Assembly (NCBI GenBank): GCA_030620095.1
Contig: JAUTXW010000203.1
Coordinates: forward strand, 480,501 to 544,500
Reading direction: 5' to 3'
Source of the DNA: Kuschelorhynchus macadamiae
Lineage: Eukaryota > Arthropoda > Insecta > Coleoptera > Curculionidae
Length of the DNA stretch: 64,000 nt
The translations under genes were made by a program, and so were the position numbers. Below the pieces are notes generated by a model, which made no database searches, had not been told where the DNA came from, and saw only the letters and a program-made list of their open reading frames with translations. Shown here piece by piece: positions 24,826 to 34,821 of this stretch (its first letter is position 1; every line of letters starts with the position of its first letter).

Positions 24826-26658
24826 AATGGCTCCATACAGCAGATTATCTTAGACTCCGGTCAGACGAGGCCCGTTCTGTATTAAGTGCACATATAGCAC
24901 TGCTATATGCTGTATCACACGCTTAGTATTTTTTTTAGATTGAAGTGAAAGAAGTTATTTGTTTGTGGATTGCGTATAAAGGAATGATCTATTAGAAAAC
25001 ATTAAAAATAATGTTGTAGCCGACTCAAATACTTAAACCATGGTATTACATTTGACCCTGACACTGAGGCAACTAATAGTTATGTTTCTTACTAATTTCA
25101 ACAAAATTCAAATATTTCATGTATATAAGGAAAAAGACATTGAAAGTACTAACATTATAAACTAATATATAGAGCGTCCATAGAGCTTCGCAAAAATTCC
25201 ACTAAAATTCTTGCCATTTATTTTTGACAATAATATTAAAATAATTAAAAGATGTTATGTAATTTATTTAATTACCTTTTTTAACTCTAGTAATATTAAG
25301 TATACACTACACAGGGACCCCGTTTAGACGCTATGGCGGAAGTGTTTTTCATTATATATGGTCGCCTAATCTATAAACTGCGTATCTCCATTACAGAAAA
25401 TTTTACAGGGGAATAAAAAAAATCCCGGTAGTCATGTACAACTATTGAGTATTTCAGTAATTTTTGTTGAGAAGTACTAAATTAGTACTAAAGATTAAAC
25501 GTAAAACATTTCTTCAAGACTAGGATCAGCAAGAATAGTTCCCAACACCGAGGCGGCATTTCCTCCTTGTGTTGCCGAACTGATCAGTAAGATAGTAAGA
25601 AGCTTTTAGCAGGTTTGCCTTTAATTTGTTCATCTAGTTCAAGAATAAAATGTTTTCCTTCACTCTCGCATGGGTCAAAAGTCTCTATTCCGAAAGGAAT
25701 AAAAATAAAGCAAGTTCAGTTAATTGTTTACGAGATATTGATAACTGAAACTTGATAATTTGTGATTTTGAGATCGAAATGGTTCAGTTTAGAGCAAAAT
25801 GAATTGTACAATCCTGTCTTAGTTGTTTATGGTATTTCTTACAGCATCCCTAGGTTAAATAAAGTTTAGTCTGAGCAGAAGTAAAAGTCAAATAATTTAT
25901 AAAGGCTTTTGACTTTATTTATTAGGATATACGGCGTGTTTTTTTATTTTTATGATCGCTACTGCTAATAAGTCCATTTTTGACCAGTATAAACCATCAT
26001 GAGCCAGATACAACTCAAATGGCAATGGTGTTTGATGGTCTGTTATGTGGAAAAGCCTATGTAGACACAAATCGAAAGGGTTTGAGGGTATTGAGACAGA
26101 ATAAACCCCACCTGAGGCCAACCAGTTAGTTGATAATCGCTGGACTAGAAAAACTTTTGTAGATTTGCAATATCAGCTGAAGCAAGGAAGACACTTTTAG
26201 GGTCAGGTTTTAACCGACCTTGTTTGAAGAAATTTTACATTTGCGTTCAATCCCTCGGGGTTGTGACTTCAACCAATTAACGATAAACTATTGTCACAAT
26301 ACTCACTCTAGTTTCCAATAGACAAAACCGCATGTTTGAAATTAGCATAGCAACTATATATACGAGAGTCTTTTTAGCATTCTAGGTAGTCATGGCAACA
26401 GTTTTTTTTTAATCTACAATGTAAATGTAAAATAACTGTAAAATATAATGTAAATAACTATTGAGACGATTTTTTCGCTACGAAATTTTTTTGTATGTTG
26501 TTTGGTTTCCGAGTGGACATTAAGTTTTATTTTCTCAAATAACCCAATATGATTATTATAAAGTATGAGCCTTTCAAATTAACATTTATTATAATTTCCG
26601 CAGAAGTTATTTACATTTTATTCCTGTTGAAAAGTATAGGTTGTAGTTGGGATGAGAA
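24826..26658. other. AT-rich sequence without recognised genes
   Basis: No recognised motif. A 68-codon frame at 25915-26121 (minus) is not random-looking but matches nothing I know. The right edge abuts the Penelope-like element. Confidence 0.4.
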
Positions 26659-26905
26659 TATAGAACGGAAGCTTTCACGGCTTTGGTCAATTAAGAAATC
26701 ATGGTTCTTGGGATTAGACCGTGTCAAATTAGAATTACTATCCGACGTTTCGCCTTCGATTGCACGAGGCATCTTCATCAGGGATCTTTACTCCACGAGA
26801 TCTGAACACTGAATGAGCTCGAAGAGATTCAGGCGGGCTTTTATACCCGACTTGTGCTTGCCGAACCGTGACCCTGTGTTAAGATCGGTTTCCACGTGTG
26901 ATGTA
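26659..26905. repeat. Left terminal repeat of the Penelope-like element
   Basis: Its first part (to about 26790) is a direct copy of 29081-29213. Its second part, with GATTGCACGAGGCATCTTCA, CCACGAGATCTGAACACTGA and CGGGCTTTTATACCCGAC, is inverted relative to 29215-29353. It includes TCCGACGTTTCGCC, a motif also seen in degraded form in the 1.3-kb relic. Confidence 0.85.
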
Positions 26906-28442
26906 GACCGTAACCCGTGTCTCTATTGAAATTTTTTGTATGTTTAATTATTTCAATAGATTCTCTAACTTTTCGTTTATAAAAACCTGGAACCGATGCT
27001 AGAACCTTGGTTTCCTTTACATTTATGAAATGGCCAGTGTTATGCTGGTGTTCAGCTACAGCAGATTGAACAATTTATTTCTTTTCAATACATCGTTCAT
27101 GTTCCTTAAGTCTAGTTGTTATTGAGCGTCGTGTTTCTCCCACATACACTTCTCCACAGGAGCAAGGAATTGTATATATTCCTTCTGTTTGGAAAGGTAC
27201 AAGATCTTTCGGGGATCGCAAGCATTGTCCAATCTTCTTATGTGTATTTAAGATTGTACGTATGTTGGACCGCCGAAGTAATCGTCCTATTTTGTCTGTA
27301 GTGCCATGTATGTAGGGAAGAACCATACTACCTAATGGTGGCTCTTTATCATTCTCCTTTGGCGGAGTTGGTTTACTATATCTTTTAATTGAACGCGTAA
27401 TAACTTCCGTGCAATAGCCATTCCCTCTAAGAGCTTCGGTCAGTTTCGATGTTTCCGATGTTAAAGAATCTTGATCAGAAATCGAAATAGCTCTGAATAC
27501 TAGTGAGTTAAGAAGAGAATTTGCATTTAAGTATCTATTTGTATGCGTCGGTTTTCTATACACAGAATGTCCTAATGTACCATTTTCCTTCCTTTGAACA
27601 CTTACATCTAGAAAGATATTATGATGTTGTTGATTAAAGTGGTCCAGAAATATGAGGAGATTATCCTGTCTATGAGGCCAAACAACAAAAGTATCGTCTA
27701 CATATCTAAACCAGTGCTTCGGTTTTAGTGGAGCGGATGTTAGAGCAATATCCTCAAAGGCTTCCATAAAGATATTCGCTACCACAGGTGATAGAGGAGA
27801 TCCCATAGCTGCCCCTGAAGTTTGTTCATAAAAAGTTCCTTGAAAAATGAAATAAGTAGATGTAAGACAAGCTTCCACTAGGTCTATTAAGTTCTTATTA
27901 AGATTATTATTATCCAGTATGTCTGATATAATGGAAATTGAGTCGTTGACAGGAACATTTGTGTAAACTGATTCTACATCGAAACTGACCAAAATATCTT
28001 CGGGATCCAACTGGATTTTCTTAAGTTTTTCCACGATATGTGCAGAGTTTTTAATAAAAGAATCTGTTTTTCCAATAAATGGATTAAGAAAATTTGAAAG
28101 ATATTTACCTAGTTTGTATGTGGGCGAGTCTATTGCACTGACGATCGGTCGAAGTGGTACGATGTCCTTGTGCATCTTCGGAAGACCGTAGAACCTGGGA
28201 GTCTTGGATCTGCTTGGTTTTAATGATTTTTTCTCCGCTGGTGGTACACTGGATGTATTGATCAAATTGGTAATGCGTCTTTCTATTCTACTTGTGGGGT
28301 TTGCCTGCATAACCTTATAGGTGTTGTTGTCCAAAAGTTGAGTAACCTTTTCCACATATTCTGTTCTGTCCATGACGACTGCGGCCTTGCCTTTATCTGC
28401 TGGAAGTACCAGAATGTTTGCGTCTTCGTTTAAGGTCTTCAT
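26830..28442 (-). pseudogene. Penelope-like reverse transcriptase and GIY-YIG endonuclease, one stop in the endonuclease
   Basis: From the plausible start at 28442 the protein reads ILVLPADKGKAAVVMDR, then RFYGLPKMHKD, RPIVSAIDSPTYKLGKYL, LVSFDVESVYTNVP, GAAMGSPLSPVVANIFME and the catalytic HWFRYVDDTFVVWP. These are Penelope RT motifs in the right order and spacing. The C-terminal endonuclease reads GIYTIPCSCGEVYVGETRRS then TTRLKEHERC. The first stop is at 27075, but the next codons continue in the same frame with IVQSAVAEHQHNTGHF and YKRKVRESIEIIKH, the rest of the domain, to a final stop near 26833. So one TAA interrupts an otherwise full domain. The protein copies RNA to DNA at chromosomal sites nicked by its endonuclease. 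Confidence 0.9.
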
Positions 28443-29194
28443 TGCTGTTTTTTCGACTGCGGAGAGGTTCGACTTCGGTGGTCTGAGTTTTTAATGATCT
28501 TCTCTGTCTCATATCTGACTTCATCGGCTTGTTCCACTGGTAATCTTCTGATTGCTGCTTCAACAGAAGATATTGCGAAGTTTTGGCCCTTGGAAAGGAT
28601 GGAGAGTTCTGCTCCGGATAACGGCTTGGATGACAGGTTGATAACTGTGTTCTGCAGAAGTTTCACTGGATTTTTTCTGTTCAGGGGGGCTTCAAACTTC
28701 TTTTGTTGCTTAATTGTAACTTCTTGATGGATTTTTTCTGCCTGTGCGTTGGTAATGTTGTCCAAAGTTGTAAATGTAGTTTTTTCTAGTCTAGAAGCTA
28801 ATTTCAGATGAATTTTTAATAGTTTGCGGGCATTTGTATCTAAATCACGACGTGTTGCCTTAATCCTTTCTCTAACTAATGCATTGCTAGCATGCTTATA
28901 AATATTCTTAGCAGTTTTAGAAGTAATGTGATGTCTCACCTGTAGCGATTTCGGTACTACATCTTCATCTCGGCATCTAAGGAGAAAGGCCAACTGGCAG
29001 AGTAACTTCTTCTTGCTGTTCCGGAGATCGCCAAAAGTTTTGGCATCCTTCTTGGTTTCCTCCCAATAGAGGTTAGCTAATATAGAACGGAAGCTTTCAC
29101 GGCTTTGGTCAATTAAGAAATCATGGTTCTTGGGATTAGACCGTGTCAAATTGGAATTACTATCCGACGTTTTGCCTTCGATTGCACGAGGCAT
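28443..29194 (-). pseudogene. N-terminal half of the Penelope-like protein, split off by one frameshift
   Basis: The ATG at 29194 lies inside the terminal repeat. The 251-residue frame is basic and helical, with CQLAFLLRCRDEDVVPKSLQ, HITSKTAKNIYKHASNALVR and GQNFAISSVEAAIRRLP. This kind of region precedes the RT in Penelope-like proteins. The frame ends in KNSDHRSRTSPQSKKQQ, whereas the next frame over reads NLSAVEKTAMKTLNED and runs straight into the RT. A one-base indel in an A-run near 28490 would explain this. The intact ancestor would have been about 780 residues, as expected for the family. Confidence 0.85.
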
Positions 29195-29353
29195 TTTCAG
29201 GGATCTTCACTCCACTCTCTACATCACTCGTGGAAACCGATCTTAATACAGGGTCACGGTTCGGCGAGCACAAGTCGGGTATAAAAGCCCGCCTGAATCA
29301 TTCAGTGTTCAGATCTCGTGGAGTAAAGATTCCTGATGAAGATACCTTGTGCA
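29081..29353. repeat. Right terminal repeat of the Penelope-like element
   Basis: The direct part, 29081-29213, differs from the left copy by few bases (TTTGCC for TTTCGCC, a short gap in CATCTTCATCAGGG). The inverted part follows to CTTGTGCAATTG at 29353. Beyond it a TACAGGGTGGAGC motif begins, possibly an older DDxD-element end. Confidence 0.85.
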
Positions 29354-29539
29354 ATTGTACAGGGTGGAGCAAAGTTTTTAATTTTTTCGTTTATTGGGTT
29401 ATTTCAAAAATATGGAACATTTATCATAATTTGGTAAATTATCTTTTTAGGAGTGATTACCTCAAAAACTAATAAAAATGGACATTTACAAAATAAGTAA
29501 GTAAGGCCACACATTTTTACTTCCCTCATAAAAGAGAAG

Positions 29540-30510
29540 TATTGTTATCGTAAAGAAATCACCCTCCGGTGGGTCCCTAGATACCGAAAAACATGTTTTC
29601 TCAATCTCCGTCGGTCTGTCTGTTCGCGGCATAGTTAAAAAACGGGAATGACCTGGTAATATTTTGATCAAAATCCGATATGGCAAAACAAAATGGCGGC
29701 CTAGTGAAATGTTAAAAAGAATATTACTAAAAAACTACCTACTTATCCAGTGTATCTCACATTTTGCACAAAAATCAAGTATTATAGAAATCGATTGGTA
29801 AAATTTTGGTACGAATCAAAGATGGCGGGACTGTGGTAATAATTTAAGATGACGTCTAAATATAATATTTGTAATCGTAAAAAATTACCTTCTTAGGTTT
29901 TACATGTCACTGAAAAAAATCACATATCCAATTTACCTCAAATTGTGCACAAAAATCAAGTGTTATATAGAAATGAACTGGTAACATTTTGGTATGAATA
30001 TAAGATAGCAGAACAAAATGGCGGTCTAATAAAATATTTAAAAAATATCCTAAAAATACTACTCAATATATTGATTAAAATTTTTGTGTTTTATTTTTAC
30101 TAACAAAATGGCGGCCTAATAAAATTTATAAAAAATCAACCTAAATAACTACTTATTAGATTAATTTCAAATTTTGTGCATTAAGTGTGGAATAGAGATA
30201 AACTGGTTAAGTTGTGGTACGAATTCAAGATAGCTAAACAAAATGGCGGCCAAAAAAATTTTTAAAAAATCAACGTAAAAAAATCTTATTCAATTGACTT
30301 TAATTTTTGCAAAAAAAATAAATGCGATATAGGGATAAACTGACATAACAAAATTGCGCTGTGTGGTAATATAAAAACTACTACAATATGATGGAACAAA
30401 ATTGCGCCGAATAAAAATGTTTGAAAAATCAGTATATATGTGTTACTAAGTGACTATGTACTCAACACCTCACTATTCATAATAAAGGAAAGATTCATAA
30501 CGAGGGAAAT
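29540..30510 (+). repeat. Dispersed ATGGCGG-rich repeat, longest copy, internally modular
   Basis: Begins with GTGGGTCCCTAGATACCG and CCGTCGGTCTGTCTGTTCGC, then runs through about six modules of 90-140 bp. Each contains a variant of ACAAAATGGCGGCC (at 29689, 30017, 30104 and 30240, with weaker ones between), AAAATCAACCTAAATAACTA, TTTTGCACAAAAATCAAG and AACTGGTAACATTTTGGTA. It ends near GGAAAGATTCATAAC, also found at 5057. No reading frame was recognised. The function is unknown, and it is present at least four times in the window. Confidence 0.75.
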
Positions 30511-32372
30511 TCCGGGTAAAGGAAATTTACCGATTTTTTATTTTTACTTTTATATCAAATCCTTACTTCTAAGTCGGAATCTGGCTACTGGCTGGTATAC
30601 TGGCTTAAAAGTATTAGTTTATTTATGTTTTGCACTACTAGGCTTCTCTAAAGAAACGACTTTTGGAGGTATAAAATTGCAAAACGACTCCGGGGCCAAA
30701 CTGGTCCAGCCCGACGTTGGCCCCCAGATCTTTCATATGGTCCTATCATGCAATCTACGAGAGCTGCCTGTAGATAGGTGTATTGTGATTAGATTTACAG
30801 TGGTACACTAGCATTTAGATAAAAATGTTAAATGCGTTTGGTTTTACAATACGAAATTTAAATAATCATTTTGCATATCTTTACTAATATAATTCGTCCA
30901 GTGGACTATTTCGAAACATATTGCGTTGTTTATTTCCTGGACGTAATCCAAGCAAATATAAACCGTTTCGTCAACACGTAATTCAATTACCAAAAACAAT
31001 GTTTCTTTTGTATCTCGAAAATTCATTACGACAAACCATTTAAGATGCCAGTTTATCCTTCACGAAATAAATTCAGAAAAAGCAGTCGGAAAAATTACCA
31101 AAGAAATGCACTTAACCTTGTCGTCAATTGAAAAGTTGCCAAATTTCCTACGTATTTCAACTGAATAAATGAAATGTTTGGCTATTTTGTTCTGGAGAAA
31201 AATAAAGAATGTTTCGAGATACTACAGATGATTTCAGAATGTTTTTTTTTGTGGATTTCTGGAAAAACTATGTGTTTTAGTCACAGGATTGGCACTATGC
31301 AGAAAGTAATATTATTCATCGTTATTATTATTAGTTTTTAGTTTGAAAAGAATAAACGAATAAAATACTGACTTGAAATTTGACTATTTCAGCAAGATCT
31401 ATAGAACGTGTAAAATAAGAGGCAATTTGTGATGATTATAGTTATTAGAATATTATTGATTCAATAAGCATGAAATAGACTATATGCCTAATGTCCTCGC
31501 AAGCAGTTTTTCTTTGAAGAATATTCTATATATATGTTTGGGAAGTTAATTTTAATATGCATCATTATCATCACTATCATATACTTAGTAGATTACATAG
31601 ATTTGCAAACTAGTGCGCAGAAGATTTTTGTAGTAAAACCGTGATTTCATTTAACCCTATATATTGTAGTGTTGATTTACATTTTTCGTGGGGATCATTT
31701 AGTCAAGTTGCATACAATACATTTTCTGTGTCATATTGAATACATGTATATTTTAGATGTCCTTAAATTTTATAAAGTATGATTAATTTAGTTTAAGAAT
31801 CTGGAAAAATTCAAAATAGCAGCAAAAATATTCGTTTCTGTAATATTTGTCGTCAGTGTCAAACAAATTATTTTTTTCTCATTGTTCACATTGTTCTTTT
31901 ACTTTTCATATAGCTAGTATTTAATAAAATTGGTAATTTTTGTTATTGCATTATTAGAATCTTGTTTTAATCTTTTTTTTTTTAAGTTTAATTTCTCCTT
32001 TTCCATAAATGTTTACACTCGTAGAAAACATTTCCTAACTCGTTCACAAAGTGTCTTCTGCACGCTAACAAGACTAACTTTGCGCACTAGTTAGGAAATA
32101 AACTATTTTCTATTGGCCTATTGCATAAGATGTCAATAATTAATGGAATAATTAATAGAAAGTGTTTTTTTGCTACCTTAATGATCCATTTTTTTTTGTG
32201 CAAATCTATTTCACAAAAAGCTAATAATTTTCTACAATTAAGATATGTAGATGGAATAAGTGAACGGTTTGCTTAGTGTGTTCTCATTTGCTGTTATAAA
32301 TTTCTCAACCTATGCGGCCTCAGCTTGCCTCATGTGAACTTGAGCTTAACTGAGTACCTTTGCATCTTTATA
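30511..32372. other. AT-rich sequence without recognised genes
   Basis: A GC-richer patch near 30684-30730 carries GGGGCCAAACTGG and CGACGTTGGCCCCC, which are partly complementary. The 123-codon frame over it (30440-30811) has no known motif. Nothing else was recognised. Confidence 0.4.
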
Positions 32373-32635
32373 CAGGGTTATTCACGGTGAGTGGCCTATT
32401 AGACGTTTATGGAGAACCGATTCATGGATCGTTTTAAAATTTTGGTTACAAACGTAACAAGTTATGATCTATCTTTCTAAAATATTGGCAACATTGTTAT
32501 TTTAAATGAACACTATATTTTTCAATTTTCAGAACCTACGTTCATTTCTGACTAACTTTCGTAAATATCTTCCTATACCTATCTGTAGCCGTTCTTGAGA
32601 TATTAGTTAATTTAATTTTTTTTAGCGGAAACAGG
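32373..32635 (+). repeat. Left terminal inverted repeat of the 2.45-kb transposon
   Basis: Matches the reverse complement of 34540-34821 over most of its length. Compared with the right arm it lacks a segment around CAGGGTGTTCC and GAAACCGGTGGC. Confidence 0.8.
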
Positions 32636-32733
32636 GTTTTAAAAACCTTAATATTTCCATGCTCTAAAACAATCTAAAGCTGAAATTCTGGTTACGATTA
32701 GGCAAATATTTACATTTTTCGCCATATTAATAC

Positions 32734-32825
32734 CAGAGCATACAGGGTGGTCCAGAAGTATAAGTTTGTTAGTAACTTATAAAAGTGGCCCAATATGAAT
32801 TTTTTTAAACGGGACACCCTCTATA
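32734..32825. repeat. Possible 90-bp nested MITE or duplicated end
   Basis: TACAGGGTGGTCC at the left and GGGACACCCTCTATA at the right are near-inverted copies, flanked by TA, inside the transposon just after its left terminus. It may be a tiny non-autonomous element or a duplicated end of a related transposon. Confidence 0.4.
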
Positions 32826-33039
32826 TGATTATTGATTTGAAATGCCGATAAATGTAGCTCTTCAACTATGTACAGATTCCCTATACCTAACACGTCAAGT
32901 CTTCGATTCATAAGAATTTCTTTATGACTTTTCATAAAACATGTAAGGCTCAAAGAGTTAGATTGTAAGGGCCCATGAAAACAATAAAATTAAATGTTTA
33001 AATAATTTGTTAAACTACGATTTTCATAAATTCGATACA

Positions 33040-33990
33040 ATAAAGCAGCAAGTAAACTATCGAAACCAACAGATAGCAAAATCGTTATTATAAAATAAAC
33101 ATAAAACATAGTATTTTCAAAACAATATTTTAACAGACTTGCTATAAGAATGTAATAATTATTTTGTTTAAAGTTCTTACAATTGGCTCTTAAGCCATTA
33201 TGAATTGACTTCATAACGTTAGCGGTTGTTGCCCTTCGAATTTCATTACCATCCAGTTTCTGAAATGCGCGTCTCACGCGATTTTCCAAACCCTCTAGCG
33301 TTTCCACTGGTGTTGAATTAACCCTTTCCTTAATGGCACCCCATAAGTAGGCATCGCAAGGATTAACATCCGGGGAACGGGAGGGCCAATTCCATGGACC
33401 CAAACGTCTAATCCAGTGATCTTCAAACATATTTGTAAGTTCGGGACTTACCTCATTTGTGAAGTGGGTTGGTATACCATCCAATTGGTACCAACAACTT
33501 CGATAAATTGCGGCACTCCATCCAAAAAATCGGTTACCGTTGTTCTTAAAATTTGCAAATACTCCATCCAATTCAAATTGTCATCGTAAATACAAAAACT
33601 GAACTGACTGTCCATCAACAAACAAAAAACATTAAAACTAAACTTGTGTTGAAACGCCCGTTCTCGTACAAACTTTGGGTATTTAGAAGCCCAAAAATGA
33701 CAATTTCTCCGATTAAAAATTCCGTTTCTTGAAAATTTAGTTTCGTCAGTCCAAATAACTTTCCTCAAAAAATCCGGGTCTTCCTGAGTTCGAAGTAACA
33801 TCATCTCACAAAATTCAACTCGCTCTGGCGCATCTTCCGGCGGAAGAGCTTGCAAAGTGATCAATTTATAGCCGTGCATATTATGCTTTTTTAGAATTCT
33901 TTGAATTGAAGAATATGATATACCTAGATCATCTTCTGCGCTTGGGATAGATCAATACGTACTAAACAACGATGCATGGAAATATCCTAA
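33040..33990 (-). pseudogene. DDxD transposase of the 2.45-kb element, one frameshift
   Basis: The N-terminal helix-turn-helix reads DLGISYSSIQRILKKHNMHG just above 33880. Then come KVIWTDETKFSRNGIFNRRN (first Asp, about 33746), FNVFCLLMDSQFSF and YDDNLNWMEYLQILR. After a change of frame near 33500-33560 it continues with WYQLDGIPTHFTNEV (second Asp, about 33480), then WPSRSPDVNPCDAYLWG (third Asp, about 33369), with 36 residues between the second and third Asp. The C-terminal helices include LEGLENRVRRAFQKLD. All three catalytic Asp are present. The enzyme would cut at the element ends and insert at TA. The two open frames, 33448-33879 and 32990-33571, overlap because of the frameshift. Confidence 0.88.
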
Positions 33991-34539
33991 TATGGTGATT
34001 TAGTTTTCCTCGGAGTCTGTAATGTGTTTTGGTTGCTTACTTTCGGCTCTACTAGTACCAAATTTATAGAAATTAGTCTGAAGCCGTCCAAACTTTTTTC
34101 CAGTTCATTAAAAATTCGACATGTTCTCGATACAATTCGCAGACATTCTCAATGAATATAAAATAAATTTAGCATATCGGAATTTGAGTAACTATTTGCC
34201 ATTCTATCTTAATTTGCTAACGTTATTCAAAACCAAAATATTCAAAATTAAAGTAAACATACGGACAATAGGCGACAAAGACAAATGTCCAATTCAAAGA
34301 CAAGAACGCAATCGCTAAAGCCCACTGCTCAAAAATTAAATTAAATTATTAAATTATAATAATAAATATTAAATTAAATACTTGTAACTAGTAGAGGGGC
34401 AAAAATAAGAATATGAATTATCTTATAAAACATTTGGTAGTACGTATTGACGATGGTTTCCGTAAAAATGCTCCACAACATTTACTTGAGTATAATATTA
34501 GAGTTTTTTGAAAGCCCTCTTTTCGCTAAAAAAATTATA

Positions 34540-34821
34540 TTAATTAATATCTGAAGAACGGCTACAGATAGGTATAGGAATATATTTACGAAAGTTAGTC
34601 AGAAATGAACGTAGATTCTAAAAATTGAAAAATATGCAGGGTGTTCCATTTAAAGTAACGATGTTGCCACCGGTTTCGGGTAGAAGCGGCAACACCACGG
34701 AACTGAAAATATTTTATAAAGATAGATCATATCTGGTTACGTTTGTAATCAAAATTTTAAAACGATCCGTAAATCGGTTCTCCATAAACGTCTAATAGGC
34801 CACTCGCCATGAATAACCCTG
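34540..34821 (-). repeat. Right terminal inverted repeat of the 2.45-kb transposon
   Basis: Inverted copy of the left terminus, with the outer end CCCTG at 34817-34821 followed by TA. It carries extra sequence near 34641-34700 not present in the left arm. Confidence 0.8.

Larger units (their letters stand above)
26659..29353 (-). mobile_element. Nearly complete Penelope-like element with complex terminal repeats
   Basis: The element encodes the Penelope RT and GIY-YIG protein on the minus strand. A segment of about 130 bp beginning TATAGAACGGAAGCTTTCAC is present in direct orientation at 26659 and 29081, almost identical. Outside the right copy, 29215-29353 is an inverted version of 26755-26905, sharing GTGGAAACCGATCTTAA, GGGTATAAAAGCCCGCC, TCAGATCTCGTGGAGTAAAG and CCTGATGAAGAT. 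Such mixed direct and inverted termini are typical of Penelope-like elements and arise from head-to-tail copies plus an inverted fragment. A TATAAAA box lies in the inverted segment on the right and could serve as promoter; this is inference. The high identity of the repeats suggests a fairly recent insertion. Confidence 0.9.
32373..34821 (-). mobile_element. Complete DDxD DNA transposon, 2.45 kb, TA flanks and long inverted termini
   Basis: The left end is CAGGGTTATTCACGGTGAGT and the right end, read inward, is CAGGGTTATTCATGGCGAGT. Both are preceded by TA, the target duplicated by the Tc1/mariner superfamily. The inverted termini continue for about 260 bp with shared blocks GGCCTATTAGACGTTTATGG, AGAACCGATT, GATCGTTTTAAAATTTTG, CTACGTTCATTTCTGACTAA and CTGTAGCCGTTCTTGAGATA, to about 32635 and 34540. 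The single gene lies between them on the minus strand. One frameshift separates the two halves of the gene, so the copy is probably inactive, but it is well preserved. Confidence 0.88.
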
